A stretch of 64,000 nt of DNA from Trematomus loennbergii. Taxonomy: Eukaryota; Chordata; Actinopteri; Perciformes; Nototheniidae. The position numbers and the translations under genes were made by a program. The notes below the pieces were generated by a model. That model was not told the origin of the DNA. It worked only from the letters and a program-made list of their open reading frames with translations, and made no database searches. The stretch is from the NCBI GenBank assembly GCA_012861695.1, contig JAAOOA010000049.1, positions 1-64,000 of the forward strand, written 5' to 3'. Positions 45,371 through 55,960 of the stretch are shown here, piece by piece (the stretch's first letter is position 1; each line of letters starts with the position of its first letter).

Positions 45371-45847
45371 GTGCCCCTCTCGCTAGCTACTAAGCATCAG
45401 CTAATGATTTCCTATCAACTGGTATCATCCAGTTTTGATGAAGCTGCCCTGGAAATCACAAAGGTCTCAACAGTGCCTTTGGATGTATTGAAACAAGAAA
45501 TAGCTCAGACTATTGCCCAGAACTTCCCTGGTACAACTGAAGTTCACTTAACAAAGTGTGTATCAAGCAAAGGGGTAACATTCAGAAATGGGATGATAGT
45601 TGCTCATGGGTCTACAAGTGACTTTGGAGAGATTCTTCAGATTTGCATTGTACAGGAGAGACTATGTTTCATGGTGAGAAGGCTTTATGGGTGGTATAGG
45701 GAGCATTTCAGAGCCTTTGAGCTGAGTCCAGCAAGAGAAACTGTTTTGGTTGAGCTTGGGGAACTGGCAGATGACTATCCTTTGGCAGACTACTTTGTTG
45801 GACCTCTCAGAATGGTGACATTAAAAAGACACAGACATATGAGGTAA
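45371..45847 (+). pseudogene. C2H2/CACTA-like protein, C-terminal part (part 2)
   Basis: After the insertion the protein resumes: LSLATKHQLMISYQL, FRNGMIVAHGSTSDFGEILQ, LCFMVRRLYGWYREHFRAFE, LSPARETVLVELGELADDYP, LADYFVGPLRMVTLKRH, stop at 45847. I recall this C-terminal module in the same teleost protein family. The open frame is clean over 158 codons. Only about 135 bp separate its stop from the ATG of the SAMD3-like gene, and a splice acceptor (CCCTCTTTCACAG, ending 45970) lies between, so the two may share a transcript. Confidence 0.7.
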
Positions 45848-45981
45848 CCGACAGATTTAACGTTGAATGGTTATTTTGTCCTCTCATTGCTCTGTTGAAA
45901 TGAAGATGAACCCTTGAAAAAAAAAGTTCTGTATAACATGTAGGCTAATTTTCTCATCCCTCTTTCACAGACGGCCGTGGC

Positions 45982-48666
45982 ATGGCTACTCCAGTGAAGC
46001 TCAGAATCATTTTAGGAGAAAACAGTTCCCAGAGATTGATTCCAGAGTCTGTCACTGAACTCACACAGCAAATTAAGAGGCAGTGTGGAATAGAAGGGGA
46101 ATTCAGGCTCCAATTCATGGATGCTGAGTTTGGGAATGAATTCACCAACTTGCTGTCAACAAGAAGACAGAAGTTCCATCAAGGTCATCTTTACATCAGT
46201 TGCACCTGCACAGCCTGTTGCCTCCCTGCCCCCTCCCTACTCAGCTGCTGCCACTTCCCGCTGTCTAAATGACTCCTCATCTCTCTCATCTGGAAGCTCC
46301 GTCAATACTGACATACTGTCTTCTCCTGAGTCCACGTCAAGATCATCTGGATGGCCTGTCTTCATTGTGCCCCGGTTCTCTTACGACACTGAACTACAGC
46401 TGGACAGGGCCAACGCTACTTTCAAAACGGACGGAACATTGTTGAGTCCTGACAACAAACTTAAATCTGCCATTCTTGATGGCTTAGCTGAGAAGATTAT
46501 AGAGTACAAAGTCTACCTCTCTGACAGTGAGTTTGAGGAGGTAGCAAAAGCTCTTGTCTCATCACATCCATGTTTGAAAGAACCCGGTTCTTTCACTGGA
46601 TATGGCGGATGGAAGACGAGCTTGAAATATAAACTTGCTAACTACCGAACAAAGCTTAGGCGGCTTGGATGCCCCGAAGTTGTAGTGAACGCCCTAAAGC
46701 ACAAATGGCCTATGGTGTGAAAAAGCCGAAAAAAGCAGAGGTGAATTACTGCCCCACCTACCCATCCGGGGAAACGGCAGAGACGCTTGAAAAGTTAAGA
46801 GTGACCCTCCTCTCAGAAGTAACACAAAGAAATAATGAGGACAAGGTGGCAACATTGATGGAAAAGACCTTTGCATGCAGAAGGCAAGAGGTTGTTCGGC
46901 AGGCACCAATCATAGCCGATTTCAAAACCAGGTGGCCGGCTCTCTTCCATGTGCGTGAGGTAAGTGAATGAATGTGTGAAGGAACGTCCCCTTTTTACTT
47001 TTATTGGGATATATATAGTAGACAATGAATGCTTACGGACTGCACAGTAGGTGCCATATAAAAGACATATTGACAAATTCTGAATTTTGTATGTACAGTG
47101 GCATTTGTATGCAGGAATCATATAAATAAATACATGATTTATGCAATTGCATGTCTTAAACGGACTGAACTGCTAAATCAAACCTGTGAACAGTGACATC
47201 AAAATAGCCAATCTGAGTTTTGTGGGTTTTGTTAATTTGCTATCCAAGTTCTTCTCTTCGCTGGATATTCACTCTACATGCCTGATCGACGTGTATACCA
47301 AGAAAGGTGGAGTTCAAGGGAAGAAGATCAAAAGCATCATGCTTCCCATAACCCAGGTATGAAAACAATGTAAAGGTGACAAATAAACTGTAGGAGCTGT
47401 ACAAAGTCTAGGATGTTCCGTGAATAGCATAGCATCCGGAGCATTATGTTTTCGACATTTTTTTGACCACATCCATTCCCCCAGTGGGGGTCATTGTATC
47501 AGAGTGAGCGGCATACTATTATGAAGGCCTAAAATAACGCACTACAAAGCTGTCCCTGACAGCAGTCTTTCATGGAAATGGCAGATGTTCCTACCCCAAT
47601 GGTCACTGAGTGTACTGTAGGGCTGCAGCTATCAATTATTTTAGTAATCGAGTATTCTATCAATTATTCCATTGATTAATCGAGTAATTGGAAAGAGATT
47701 ACCTTTTTTAAAGCCAAGTATTTCTTCAATAAAAAGCCATTTTAAATATTCAAAATAAGACAGGTCTCCTCAAATGAACAACTAATTGTTTTCCTTTTTT
47801 AGTAAAAATGTATTGCTTAAATTGCATAGTATATTATCTGTCCAAACTAAACCCATTTAATTAAAGTGCATTAAAGTGCAATATTACATTCAGGGTTTTA
47901 AAGAAAACATTTGTGAAACAGTGAAACCCAGTCTGCTTGTTGTTCTTAATGGGCTTTTTTATTGCATCATTCTCTGCATAGACTGACACATTGACGTGAG
48001 ACGTGAATGCATCCTCAAAGGTCTTTGTGTCTACTTCAACGAAGATCCAGAGAAGCTGGTGAAGGAATACATGGTATGTTGATGTACCTTTTTTATCTTC
48101 ACAAAGAGGAGGATGATCATAGTTGGAATGGATTGTGTTTCCTCTAAAACTAACCCTTAGGGAAATGTTGCCTTTACATTTTGATGATTTTGGATGTGTT
48201 AATGCTTTTTGGAAACAGTGTTTTTTATTCTTTTTTTTTTTCAATTTGGAAAACCCAAACTACATAAAGCTCAATATGACACATTATAGAAATGGGACGT
48301 AATGCACATCAGTGAAAATCACTCTCCTTCTTATTTGTTTTTTCACAGAGCATCGACAACAGCAGTCAAACAGCAATGGCAGAGACGGTCTTCGGAATAT
48401 TTGTCATTCGACACGAAGGTGCAGAGCCTGGGGATGACCCTGAGAACGTTGGGATCATTCTGGAGGGGGTCGAAGTGCTGGATGAGTTGGGAAATGTATC
48501 TTTTGCGGTGGCGATGATGTTTGCTCTCGTGTATGCTCTAAACTTGAGCTACCCTCCAGAGCTGAAGTTTACATTTGAAGCACTGCAGAAAATTATGATG
48601 GAGCTAGATGGAAACAGACTATCCACAAAAGGACAAGTCCTCAAAACATTGCTTTCCCGTGCCTAA
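45982..48666 (+). pseudogene. SAMD3-like (PB1-domain) multi-exon gene, decayed
   Basis: Exon A (45982-46959) starts MATPVKLRIILGENSSQRLI with a PB1-like ubiquitin-fold domain, then a serine-rich linker and [54 protein letters not shown]. Frameshifts lie near 46160 and 46690; the donor is GTGAG|GTAAGT. Exon B (~47186-47356) reads VNSDIKIANLSFVGFVNLLS...KGGVQGKKIKSIM and ends CCCAG|GTATG, but no AG is visible at its start. Exon C (~47982-48073) reads RRECILKGLCVYFNEDPEKL with one base lost at its start. Exon D (48349-48666) is intact: AMAETVFGIFVIRHEGAEPG to LLSRA. The family is annotated in teleosts as sterile-alpha-motif-domain 3-like; its role is unknown to me. Its position directly after the transposase-like gene suggests an accessory protein of the same mobile unit. 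Confidence 0.75.
47622..47880. mobile_element. hAT terminus fragment in a SAMD3-like intron
   Basis: TGTAGGGCTGCAGCTATCAA followed by TTTTAGTAATCGAGTA and ATTGATTAATCGAGTAATTG is the left end of a common fish hAT family. No matching right end is visible, so it is truncated. Confidence 0.65.
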
Positions 48667-48839
48667 TGTCACTGTTTGGGATCGCCTCATGTTCCAAACA
48701 CGCAGCCATCAGAGATTCGGTGACTCACCTCTTTGATAGAAATGTTGATTATATGCAAGAAGTATGAAACTCAAGTTTGTTATACTGTTCACCCTAAAGT
48801 TGAAACATTTTAATATTTGGGAAGAAACTTAATTTTTTC

Positions 48840-49060
48840 AAGCATCTGTCAGTGTAAAGCATTGTTATCTTTGCCTATTTTGTGAAATATATATTCACTG
48901 TTATATTTAATAACATCTGTCAGTGTAAAGCATTGTTTATCTTTGCCTATTTTGTGAAATATATATTCACTGTTATATTTAATAACATCTGTCAGTGTAA
49001 AGCATTGTTTATCTTTGCCTATTTTGTGAAATATATATTCACTGTTATATTTAATAACAG
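48840..49060. repeat. 72-bp tandem repeat, 3 copies
   Basis: CATCTGTCAGTGTAAAGCAT recurs at about 48843, 48915 and 48987, with CTTTGCCTATTTTGTGAAAT and ATATATTCACTGTTATATTT. A diverged piece is at 49226-49270. It directly follows the SAMD3-like last exon. Confidence 0.93.
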
Positions 49061-49185
49061 TGAAACCCAGTCTACTTGTTGGTTGAGATGGTGTTCTTAA
49101 TGGGCTTTTTTTATTGCATCTTCTCTAATCTGCATACTTGGACTGACAGCATTGACGTGAGACGCGAATGCATCATCGTATTATA
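49058..49185 (+). repeat. Duplicate of SAMD3-like intron and exon C start
   Basis: GTGAAACCCAGTCTACTTGT to GACAGCATTGACGTGAGACG repeats the segment at 47921-48015 and keeps the reading ACT GAC AGC ATT GAC GTG (TDSIDVRREC), which has lost one base in the first copy. The duplicated piece stops after CGAATGCATC. Confidence 0.85.
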
Positions 49186-49385
49186 TTTCATATAATATAT
49201 GGGAAGAAACTTTATTTTTTCAAGTATCTGCCAGTGTAAAGCATTGTTTCTCTTTGCCTATTTTGTAAAATACAATTTTATTTCAACATCTCGCGTTTGT
49301 GTTATGTTTCCACCCTTGAAGCTCACTAGACTGTAGACTGTTGAAATTCTGGTTACTGTTCACTCTAAACGTTTTACATGTGTAA

Positions 49386-49680
49386 ACACTCAAAAGTTAT
49401 TCTTTGAATTAACTTGTTTAAATCATGGACAGTATTTCCACATGATGAAATGGCTTTCTTTCAGCTTTAAGCAATTACGTTGACCCAACCCAAGTAAATT
49501 AAGTTGGTAACAAATCTTATAAATAAGTAGTATCAATCCTAATAATTACGTTGACCCAACCCAAGTAAATCAAGTTGGACCAATGAAATAGCTTAATCTT
49601 GAAAGAAAGTGATTTAATCATGTGGAAATATTGTCCATGATTTAATTACGTTCATTCAAAGAGTTATTTTTTTAGTGTAC
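49386..49680. mobile_element. MITE with long imperfect inverted repeats
   Basis: Left CACTCAAAAGTTATTCTTTG and AAATCATGGACAGTATTTCC are mirrored at the right by GGAAATATTGTCCATGATTT and CAAAGAGTTATTTTTTTAGT. ATTACGTTGACCCAACCCAA is duplicated internally (about 49477 and 49545). No coding capacity; family not identified. Confidence 0.8.
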
Positions 49681-50063
49681 AAGAAATAATGGAAAACCCC
49701 AAAAAGCAGAATAGGGCCCATTAAGTGATTCACTGTGCAACTCCTCTTTCCCCTGCTCTCTGTGATGAGCACCCTGCATTCACACCCCATAAAGAGAGTT
49801 TTCTTAAGTGTCAATAAATGAAATCCAATGCTCCTTCAGTCTCCGGTGAGGCTGCAGAGCGCTACAGGCTCAGCCGTCAGAATGAAATTAAAACGGCCTA
49901 GAGAAGTCGTCTCTTCGAGGCTAAGACACATAAACTAATTGTGTTAGATTGCATTGTTCATATATGGGCACAATGGGTTTAATGGTCTCCTCTTTCACTG
50001 CAGGAGGAACCTACGCTAACGTCTCTGTTAGTCTTTATTTTGTTGCCCTTATAAATGCTTCAT
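49681..50063. other. No gene recognised
   Basis: Ordinary-looking sequence between two transposons. I see nothing in it. Confidence 0.5.
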
Positions 50064-50067
50064 TTAA

Positions 50068-51214
50068 CCTGTTAAGCCCTGAGCCTGTTTTTCAGGTCTC
50101 AGGCTCGAAAATTACATTCCCAGAACAAATGACCATATCTTCCCTTCTAAAAGGGTTAAATTAATTATCTTTTTTCTCAAAGTAATGATAAACCTGTGAG
50201 TTGGATGTAGAAAAGTCAGAATCAATATAGATGTTTTTTATTTTAAAGAAAATTCAGATTTTACATAGTAAAAAACTGTAAATGATAGTGTCCGTCCAAA
50301 AATTCTTTTTTACTTATAGTGAAAACCACCCTTGGATGATGGGTTAGTAGACTAAAAGCTTTAGGAATCCAAAGTACAACATATATTAAGTACCCTGTAT
50401 CAAGATTGATGCAAAACAAGTGACATTTGACCTTTTTAGAGAGATTTAGCAAAAAGAAACCACTTCTGGGGTCATTTAGGTGGATTTTCCATATCTCTGG
50501 CTTCCCTTGCTCGATTTTGATGGTTGACACCTCTTTCTGACCGTTAGAGCCAATAGAATCGAAGGGGGAGTCCCCCACACACACACACGTTGTGAAGAGA
50601 AAAGGTGGGGGCTTCGCGCATGTAATTTTCCATCAGAGTGAACCTATCTCTAGCTTTGACATCTGGAAACGGAAAAGCAGTTTTAATGCTTATGGATTAT
50701 CAGAAATCATTTCAAAGGGACACAGACACATTAGATTAACCTATGGATTAACTTCAGCAGCGTTTTTATCGTTTTAATGCCATTGACGACCACTTTGGAG
50801 AGACTACAGAGCCAAGTTAAAAATGTTAGCATTTTTAGCTACCTAGCGTCACCTGTTTTGATGTCCGTTTTTGCTTACAACGTCGCAAATATGTATAATT
50901 CAGTGGTAATGTCGGTGTCAATCGATTCTGTGTCACCTCACGATGTGTTGGATGTGGTGAAAAGATAAATAATAAGGTTTTGTGAGTGATTTTCGGCGCA
51001 GTAACGTGTTATCATTTTTCGCTCGTTGCTAATTCAGAGGCTCAGTGTTAGCATTGTGGGTTTTCTTTTGAAAAATGATCAGTTAGATGAGTTTCTTCCC
51101 GTTACATGGATATAAAACATTCATAGTTTTATTAAATGAACATGCCCTCAGACACTGTTTCCTGCAAGATGTTGCGGCAGTGCCCCGGTACCGGGGTCTC
51201 TCGGGCTTAACAGG
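50068..51214. mobile_element. Non-autonomous piggyBac-like element 1
   Basis: Ends CCTGTTAAGCCC and GGGCTTAACAGG, flanked on both sides by TTAA (50064-50067 and 51215-51218), the piggyBac target duplication. Just inside the left end GAGCCTGTTTTTCAGGTCTC forms a hairpin. 1147 bp, no transposase. A CA tract lies at 50574-50588. Positions 50260-50460 match 52720-52860 in inverse orientation. Confidence 0.88.
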
Positions 51215-51855
51215 TTAAATTATCTGTAAATGTATTACTTAAAAATTGTAATTAATGAATGGAAAGTATATGCTTTTGAATATGACTTATTAAAAAGAAT
51301 TACAACGGAACCCCTGACTTTTTTTACGAAAGATCTTCTAATTGAATAGGTGATTGCAAGATTGAAAAGAGTGTTTTGCAAAAGTTCTTTTTTTACAAAA
51401 ATATTATTTCAATCTATTAAAAGGTAGTTCCATAAATGAAAGGTTGAACAAGAAGTTATTTTGTCTTTAATAATGAGTTTTCCTAGCACAATAGGTAAAT
51501 AAATAACAGAAGAAGAACATTTTACAGGCTCTTTCATCAGATCCTTGGGACTGGAAAAATGTGATTTTATGGTCTTCAGTCAATTAACTTCCCAGGAATA
51601 TTATTGTTAGGACGGAAACAAAATCGGATTATTTATAGCTTGAAACACTGAGTCTTCATTTGACCCCCTCACCTAAAAACTGCTGTATGATGCTGTGCTT
51701 AACATCTGATTTATGCCCTGTTGCCTAGCAACACCTATTGTGTAGACGTCTTTTGATAAGCAGGTGTCCAAATCACAAGCTAAAGCTACATTTTGGATTT
51801 GTAAACATGAACTGGAGCAGAATGTGGGGGGGGCTTCCTCCGCCTTACAACAGCA
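51215..51855. other. No gene recognised
   Basis: AT-rich spacer between transposons; nothing supported. Confidence 0.5.
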
Positions 51856-51862
51856 CAATTAG

Positions 51863-52473
51863 CAACCCAGTCTCACGGCATTTCGTGTTATTAGTCACGA
51901 AATTAATTTAATCTATTGATTCGTGTTCACCAACACGATTTTCACATTTTTTTCGTCTCACACAGAACGATTTTAAATGCAATGTAACATTGGTAGTATG
52001 TTTCGTGCCTGCAACACGTCTTTTTGTCCGGTCGGGTCTTGGCAGACCAGAAGCTGTGTGGTTCATAAAAACATGTCTCAATATCTTACCCTAAGCCTAA
52101 CCCTGTCCCTTTTATTTTAAATTGTATAATGTCTGAGTTTTTTTGCCATCAGTGAGGAAAAGAAATGGGGCTCAGAGCCTCAGAATACTGAAATCTGTAT
52201 TTTATGTCATCTTTTTTTCCTTCTAATTTGTTATTATTTGGTGCAGGCACGAAACATACTACCAATATAAATACATTGCTTCTAAAATCGTTCTGTGTCA
52301 GACTACTTAAATCTGTATTTTTTAAATGTCTTTTTCCTTCTAATTTGTTATTATTTACATTGCTTTTAAAATCGTTCTGTGTGACACGAAAAAAATGGCG
52401 AAATTGTGTTGGTGAACATGCATCAATAGATTAATTTCGTGACTATAACACGAAATGCCGTGAGACTGTGTTG
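51863..52473. mobile_element. Palindromic MITE with long inverted repeats
   Basis: CAACCCAGTCTCACGGCATT at the left mirrors AATGCCGTGAGACTGTGTTG at the right. Further in, TAGTATGTTTCGTGCCTGCA is mirrored by TGCAGGCACGAAACATACTA. The flanks are CAATTAG (51856-51862 and 52474-52480). An internal duplication of AAAATCGTTCTGTGTGACAC boxes is seen near 52285 and 52365. Confidence 0.88.
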
Positions 52474-52499
52474 CAATTAGAGATACGATAACAAGTTAA

Positions 52500-53100
52500 C
52501 CTGTTAAGCCCCAAAGCCCCCGTCGGCGGGTCTTTTATTTTTTCACAACATTTTTTCTTTTTTTTTTTTTTTTCTTTGAATGGAATGAATACCTATGGTG
52601 ATAATTCAATGTAATACATCTTTTTTATAGTCTGGTACCTGAAAAAGGTCAAATGGCACTGATGGAACCAGATATACCCAAATATGCCGAAAGCTTATTC
52701 CGCCTGGAACTTTTTTTTGCTAAACCTCTCTAAAAAGGTCAAATTTAACTTGTTTTGCCTCAATCTTGATACAGGGTACTTATTATATGTTATAGTTTGG
52801 ATTCCTAAAGCTTTTAGTCTACCATCCCATCATTCAAGGGTGGTTTTCACTATAAGTAATGTTTTTTCTTTAGGCGGAGGTAAGAATTTACCTTTTTTTG
52901 CTATGTTCCATCTGAATTTACTCTGACTGAGAAAAATCTATATTGATTCTGACACTTCTACATCCAACTCACAGATGTAACCTTGCTTTGATAAAAGAAA
53001 TTATTCATATAACCCTTTTAGAAGTGAAGTTGTAGTCATTTGTTTTGGGCATGTCATTTTCGAGCCTGAAACCTGAAAAACAGGCTCGGGGCTTAACAGG
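52500..53100. mobile_element. Non-autonomous piggyBac-like element 2, reversed
   Basis: Ends CCTGTTAAGCCCC and GGGGCTTAACAGG flanked by TTAA (52496-52499 and 53101-53104). 601 bp; interior shares about 200 bp with element 1 in opposite orientation and has the same CCTGAAAAACAGGCTC subterminal hairpin at its right end. Confidence 0.9.
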
Positions 53101-53104
53101 TTAA

Positions 53105-53530
53105 GTAAACTCTCTAGTGCAGGGGAATCCGTGTATCTACTGTCGAATTGTTTTTCTTTATTAAACACGTAAACGGAAGAGCGTTTGAGAGGCCTTTTAG
53201 CTTTTTACCTTACTAAATGGTCTAATGGTCATTGGAGCGAGGGGCGAGGCGAAACTCTCGGAAGTGATTTAAAAATAAAAGCGCTCACAAACTCCATCAT
53301 TCAGACTGCAAAGCGGACAAAATAAGCTAAATGTGTTTTTTAAAATGTAATAGCTGGCTGTAATAAAAATAACCGGGAGCAAGGACAAATCTGGAGTTCT
53401 GTCGGACAGACCTGAAGTCGCGGGTTTGATTAAGGACACATTTGGCGATGTCAATTTAGTTGATGTGAGTTGTTTTCTTATTGTTGGAGTTTTTTTAGAA
53501 TGCACTATTAGTTTATATCCAGTAGATGGC
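53105..53530. other. No gene recognised
   Basis: Spacer before the LINE. A GTAGATGGCGGTAATG box near 53522 recalls the dispersed ggtggcggtatgc repeat. No coding region supported. Confidence 0.5.
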
Positions 53531-54263
53531 GGTAATGGGACCTTTGGAAAAAGCTTACGATATGATGTGGAAGGAAGGATTATTAATTAAACTGGACATT
53601 ATGGGTCTGGGAGGTAACGTATATAATTGGATTGTGGATTTTTTGTTTGGCCGTGCCATCAGAGTCCGAGTGGGAAATTCATATTCTCGAAGGCAGGTAG
53701 TCGAGAATGGAACCCCCCCGCAGGGGAGTGTAATCAGTCCTCTTTTGTTTTCTATTATGATAAATTATATATATACTAGGGCTGTCAAGTTAACGCGTTA
53801 ATAACGCGTTAACGCAAAAAAAAATTAACGCCACTAATTATTTTAACGCGATTAACGCATGTGTATTTTTTGTCCTCAGCCGCCCCGTAGTTTCAGAGCG
53901 CATCGAGTTTAAAATACCATCTACAAGCTGATGCTGACAGCCCCGCTCCTGCCGCCCGCTTGTGGCAGACCACACTTCCACGCTCACCGGCAGGCCCGGA
54001 CTGGCCATCGGGAGGACCGGGAGGGTATGTGTGGGGCGACTCGCGCAAGCGAGGCACACCTTACGTGTTGTTGTTGTTAGCATCTGGTGCTAGCTAGCTG
54101 CGCTAACGGATATAAGGAGCTGTTTCAATGACATTTCGCCGACAACTGCGCCGAGCACTTGACTTGATGCAGGCAGCCAGACAGTGGGACATTGTACGAA
54201 AAGTCAGCACACTCAGCACGGATAGTGCGCGCAACATGATTGCAGCTCCCGTTCGAGCATATA

Positions 54264-55872
54264 CAGGACTGTCTCAGAAAATTAGAATATTGTGATAAAG
54301 TTCTTTATTTTCTGTAATGCAATTAAAAAAAAAAAAATGTCATACATTCTGGATTCATTACAAATCAACTGAAATATTGCAAGCCTTTTATTATTTTAAT
54401 ATTGCTGATTATGGCATACAGCTTAAGAAAACTCAAAAATCCTATCTCAAAAAATTAGAATAGTTCCTCAGACCAAGTAAAAAAAAAAGATTTATAACAG
54501 CAAAACACAATCAAACATTTGAAAATGTCCATTAATGCACTCAGTACTTGGTTGGGAATCCTTTTGCACGGATTACTGCATCAATGCGGCGTGGCATGGA
54601 GGCAATCAGCCTGTGGCATTGCTGAGGTGTTATGGATGCCCAGGATGCTTCAATAGCGGCCTTTAGCTCATTAGCATTGTTGGGTCTGGTGTCTTTCAGC
54701 TTCTTCTTCACAATACCCCACATATTCTCTATGGGGTTCAGGTCAGGGGAATTTGCAGGCCAATCGAGGACAGTAATGCCATGGTCAGTACACCAGTTAC
54801 TGGTGGTTTTGGCACTGTGGGCAGGTGCCAGATCATGCTGGAAAATGAATTCCTCATCTCCATAGAGCTTTTCAGCAGACGGAAGCATGTAGTGCTCTAA
54901 AATCTCTTGGTACACAGCTGCATTTACTCTGGGCTTGATGAAACACAGTGGACCAACACCAGCAGCTGACATGGCTCCCCAAACCATCGCTGACTGTGGG
55001 AACTTCACACTGGATTTCAAGCAACTTGGATTTTGCGCCTCTCCAGCCTTTCTCCAGACTCTGGCGCCTTGACTTCCAAATGAAATACAAAACTTGCTTT
55101 CGTCTGAAAAGAGGACTTTGGACCACTGTGCAACTGTCCAGTGCTTCTTTTCCTTAGCCCAAGTCAGACGCCTCTTCCGTTGTCTTGAGTTCAGAAGTGG
55201 CTTGACCATGGGAATACGGCTATTGTAGCCCATTTCCCGGACACGCCTGTGAACAGTGACTTTTGATACCTGGACTCCAGCTTCAGTCCACTGTCTTTGA
55301 AGCTCCCCCAAATTCTGGAAGCGACTCTTCTTCACAATGCTGTTAAGGCTGCGGTCATCTCTCTTGGTTGTGCAGCGTTTCCTGCCACATTTCCCCCTTC
55401 CAACAGACTTTTTGTGGATGTGCTTTGAAACTGCACTCTGTGAACAGCTTGCTCTTTGAGAAATTTCTTTTTGTGTCTTACCCTCCTGATGGAGGGTGTC
55501 AATGACGGTCCTCTGGACAGCAGTCAGATCAGCAGTCTTCCCCATACTTGTGATTTAGTTTACTGAACCAAGCTGAGTGTTTTTCAAGGCTCAGGAAACC
55601 CTTGCAGGTGTTTCGAGTTAATTAGACGATTCAAGTGATTCGTTGAACACCCTACTAGTATACTTTTTCATGATATTCTAATATTTAGAGATAGGATTTT
55701 TGAGTTTTCTTAAGCTGTATGCCATAATCAGCAATATTAAAATAATAAAAGGCTTGCAATATTTCAGTTGATTTGTAATGAATCCAGAATGTATGACATT
55801 TTTGTTTTTTTAATTGCATTACAGAAAATAAAGAACTTTATCACAATATTCTAATTTTCTGAGACAGTCCTG
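54264..55872 (-). mobile_element. Tc1-like transposon with intact transposase frame
   Basis: Inverted repeats of about 200 bp begin CAGGACTGTCTCAGAAAATT and are flanked by TA (54262-54263, 55873-55874). Each repeat holds two similar boxes, an outer GTCTCAGAAAATTAGAAT and an inner ATCTCAAAAAATTAGAAT, the IR/DR layout of Sleeping-Beauty-type Tc1 elements with two transposase-binding sites per end. The two repeats differ by only a few bases as read. 1609 bp with one gene on minus. Confidence 0.96.
54541..55545 (-). CDS. Tc1/mariner-family transposase, DD34E, full length
   Basis: Cut-and-paste transposase of 334 residues with no stop or frameshift. It opens MGKTADLTAVQRTVIDTLHQ; a first helix-turn-helix spans about residues 8-45 (KEISQRASCSQSAVSKHI), a GRKR AT-hook-like motif is at 54-57, and a second helix-turn-helix is at about 75-110. 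The catalytic triad is visible: D148 (LFSDESKF), D238 (FQHDLAPAH) and E273 (NPIENMWG), with 34 residues between the last two. The typical W and YNSR-type linker and the C-terminal SMPRRIDAVIRAKG are present. Length matches the usual ~340. The gene lies inside its own inverted repeats, and its preservation contrasts with every other element here, so it is probably a recent insertion. Activity cannot be judged from sequence alone. Confidence 0.96.
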   Translation of the reverse strand: MGKTADLTAVQRTVIDTLHQEGKTQKEISQRASCSQSAVSKHIHKKSVGRGKCGRKRCTTKRDDRSLNSIVKKSRFQNLGELQRQWTEAGVQVSKVTVHRRVREMGYNSRIPMVKPLLNSRQRKRRLTWAKEKKHWTVAQWSKVLFSDESKFCISFGSQGARVWRKAGEAQNPSCLKSSVKFPQSAMVWGAMSAAGVGPLCFIKPRVNAAVYQEILEHYMLPSAEKLYGDEEFIFQHDLAPAHSAKTTSNWCTDHGITVLDWPANSPDLNPIENMWGIVKKKLKDTRPNNANELKAAIEASWASITPQQCHRLIASMPRRIDAVIRAKGFPTKY

Positions 55873-55928
55873 TATGCCTTGAGCTGCACATACTGTAGCT
55901 CCAACGATCCATCACAGTGTCTCCACCC

Positions 55929-55960
55929 ACCACACACACACACACACACACACACACTTT
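55929..55960. repeat. Short (CA)n microsatellite
   Basis: About 15 CA units within hAT copy 2, just right of the Tc1 insertion. Confidence 0.95.
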
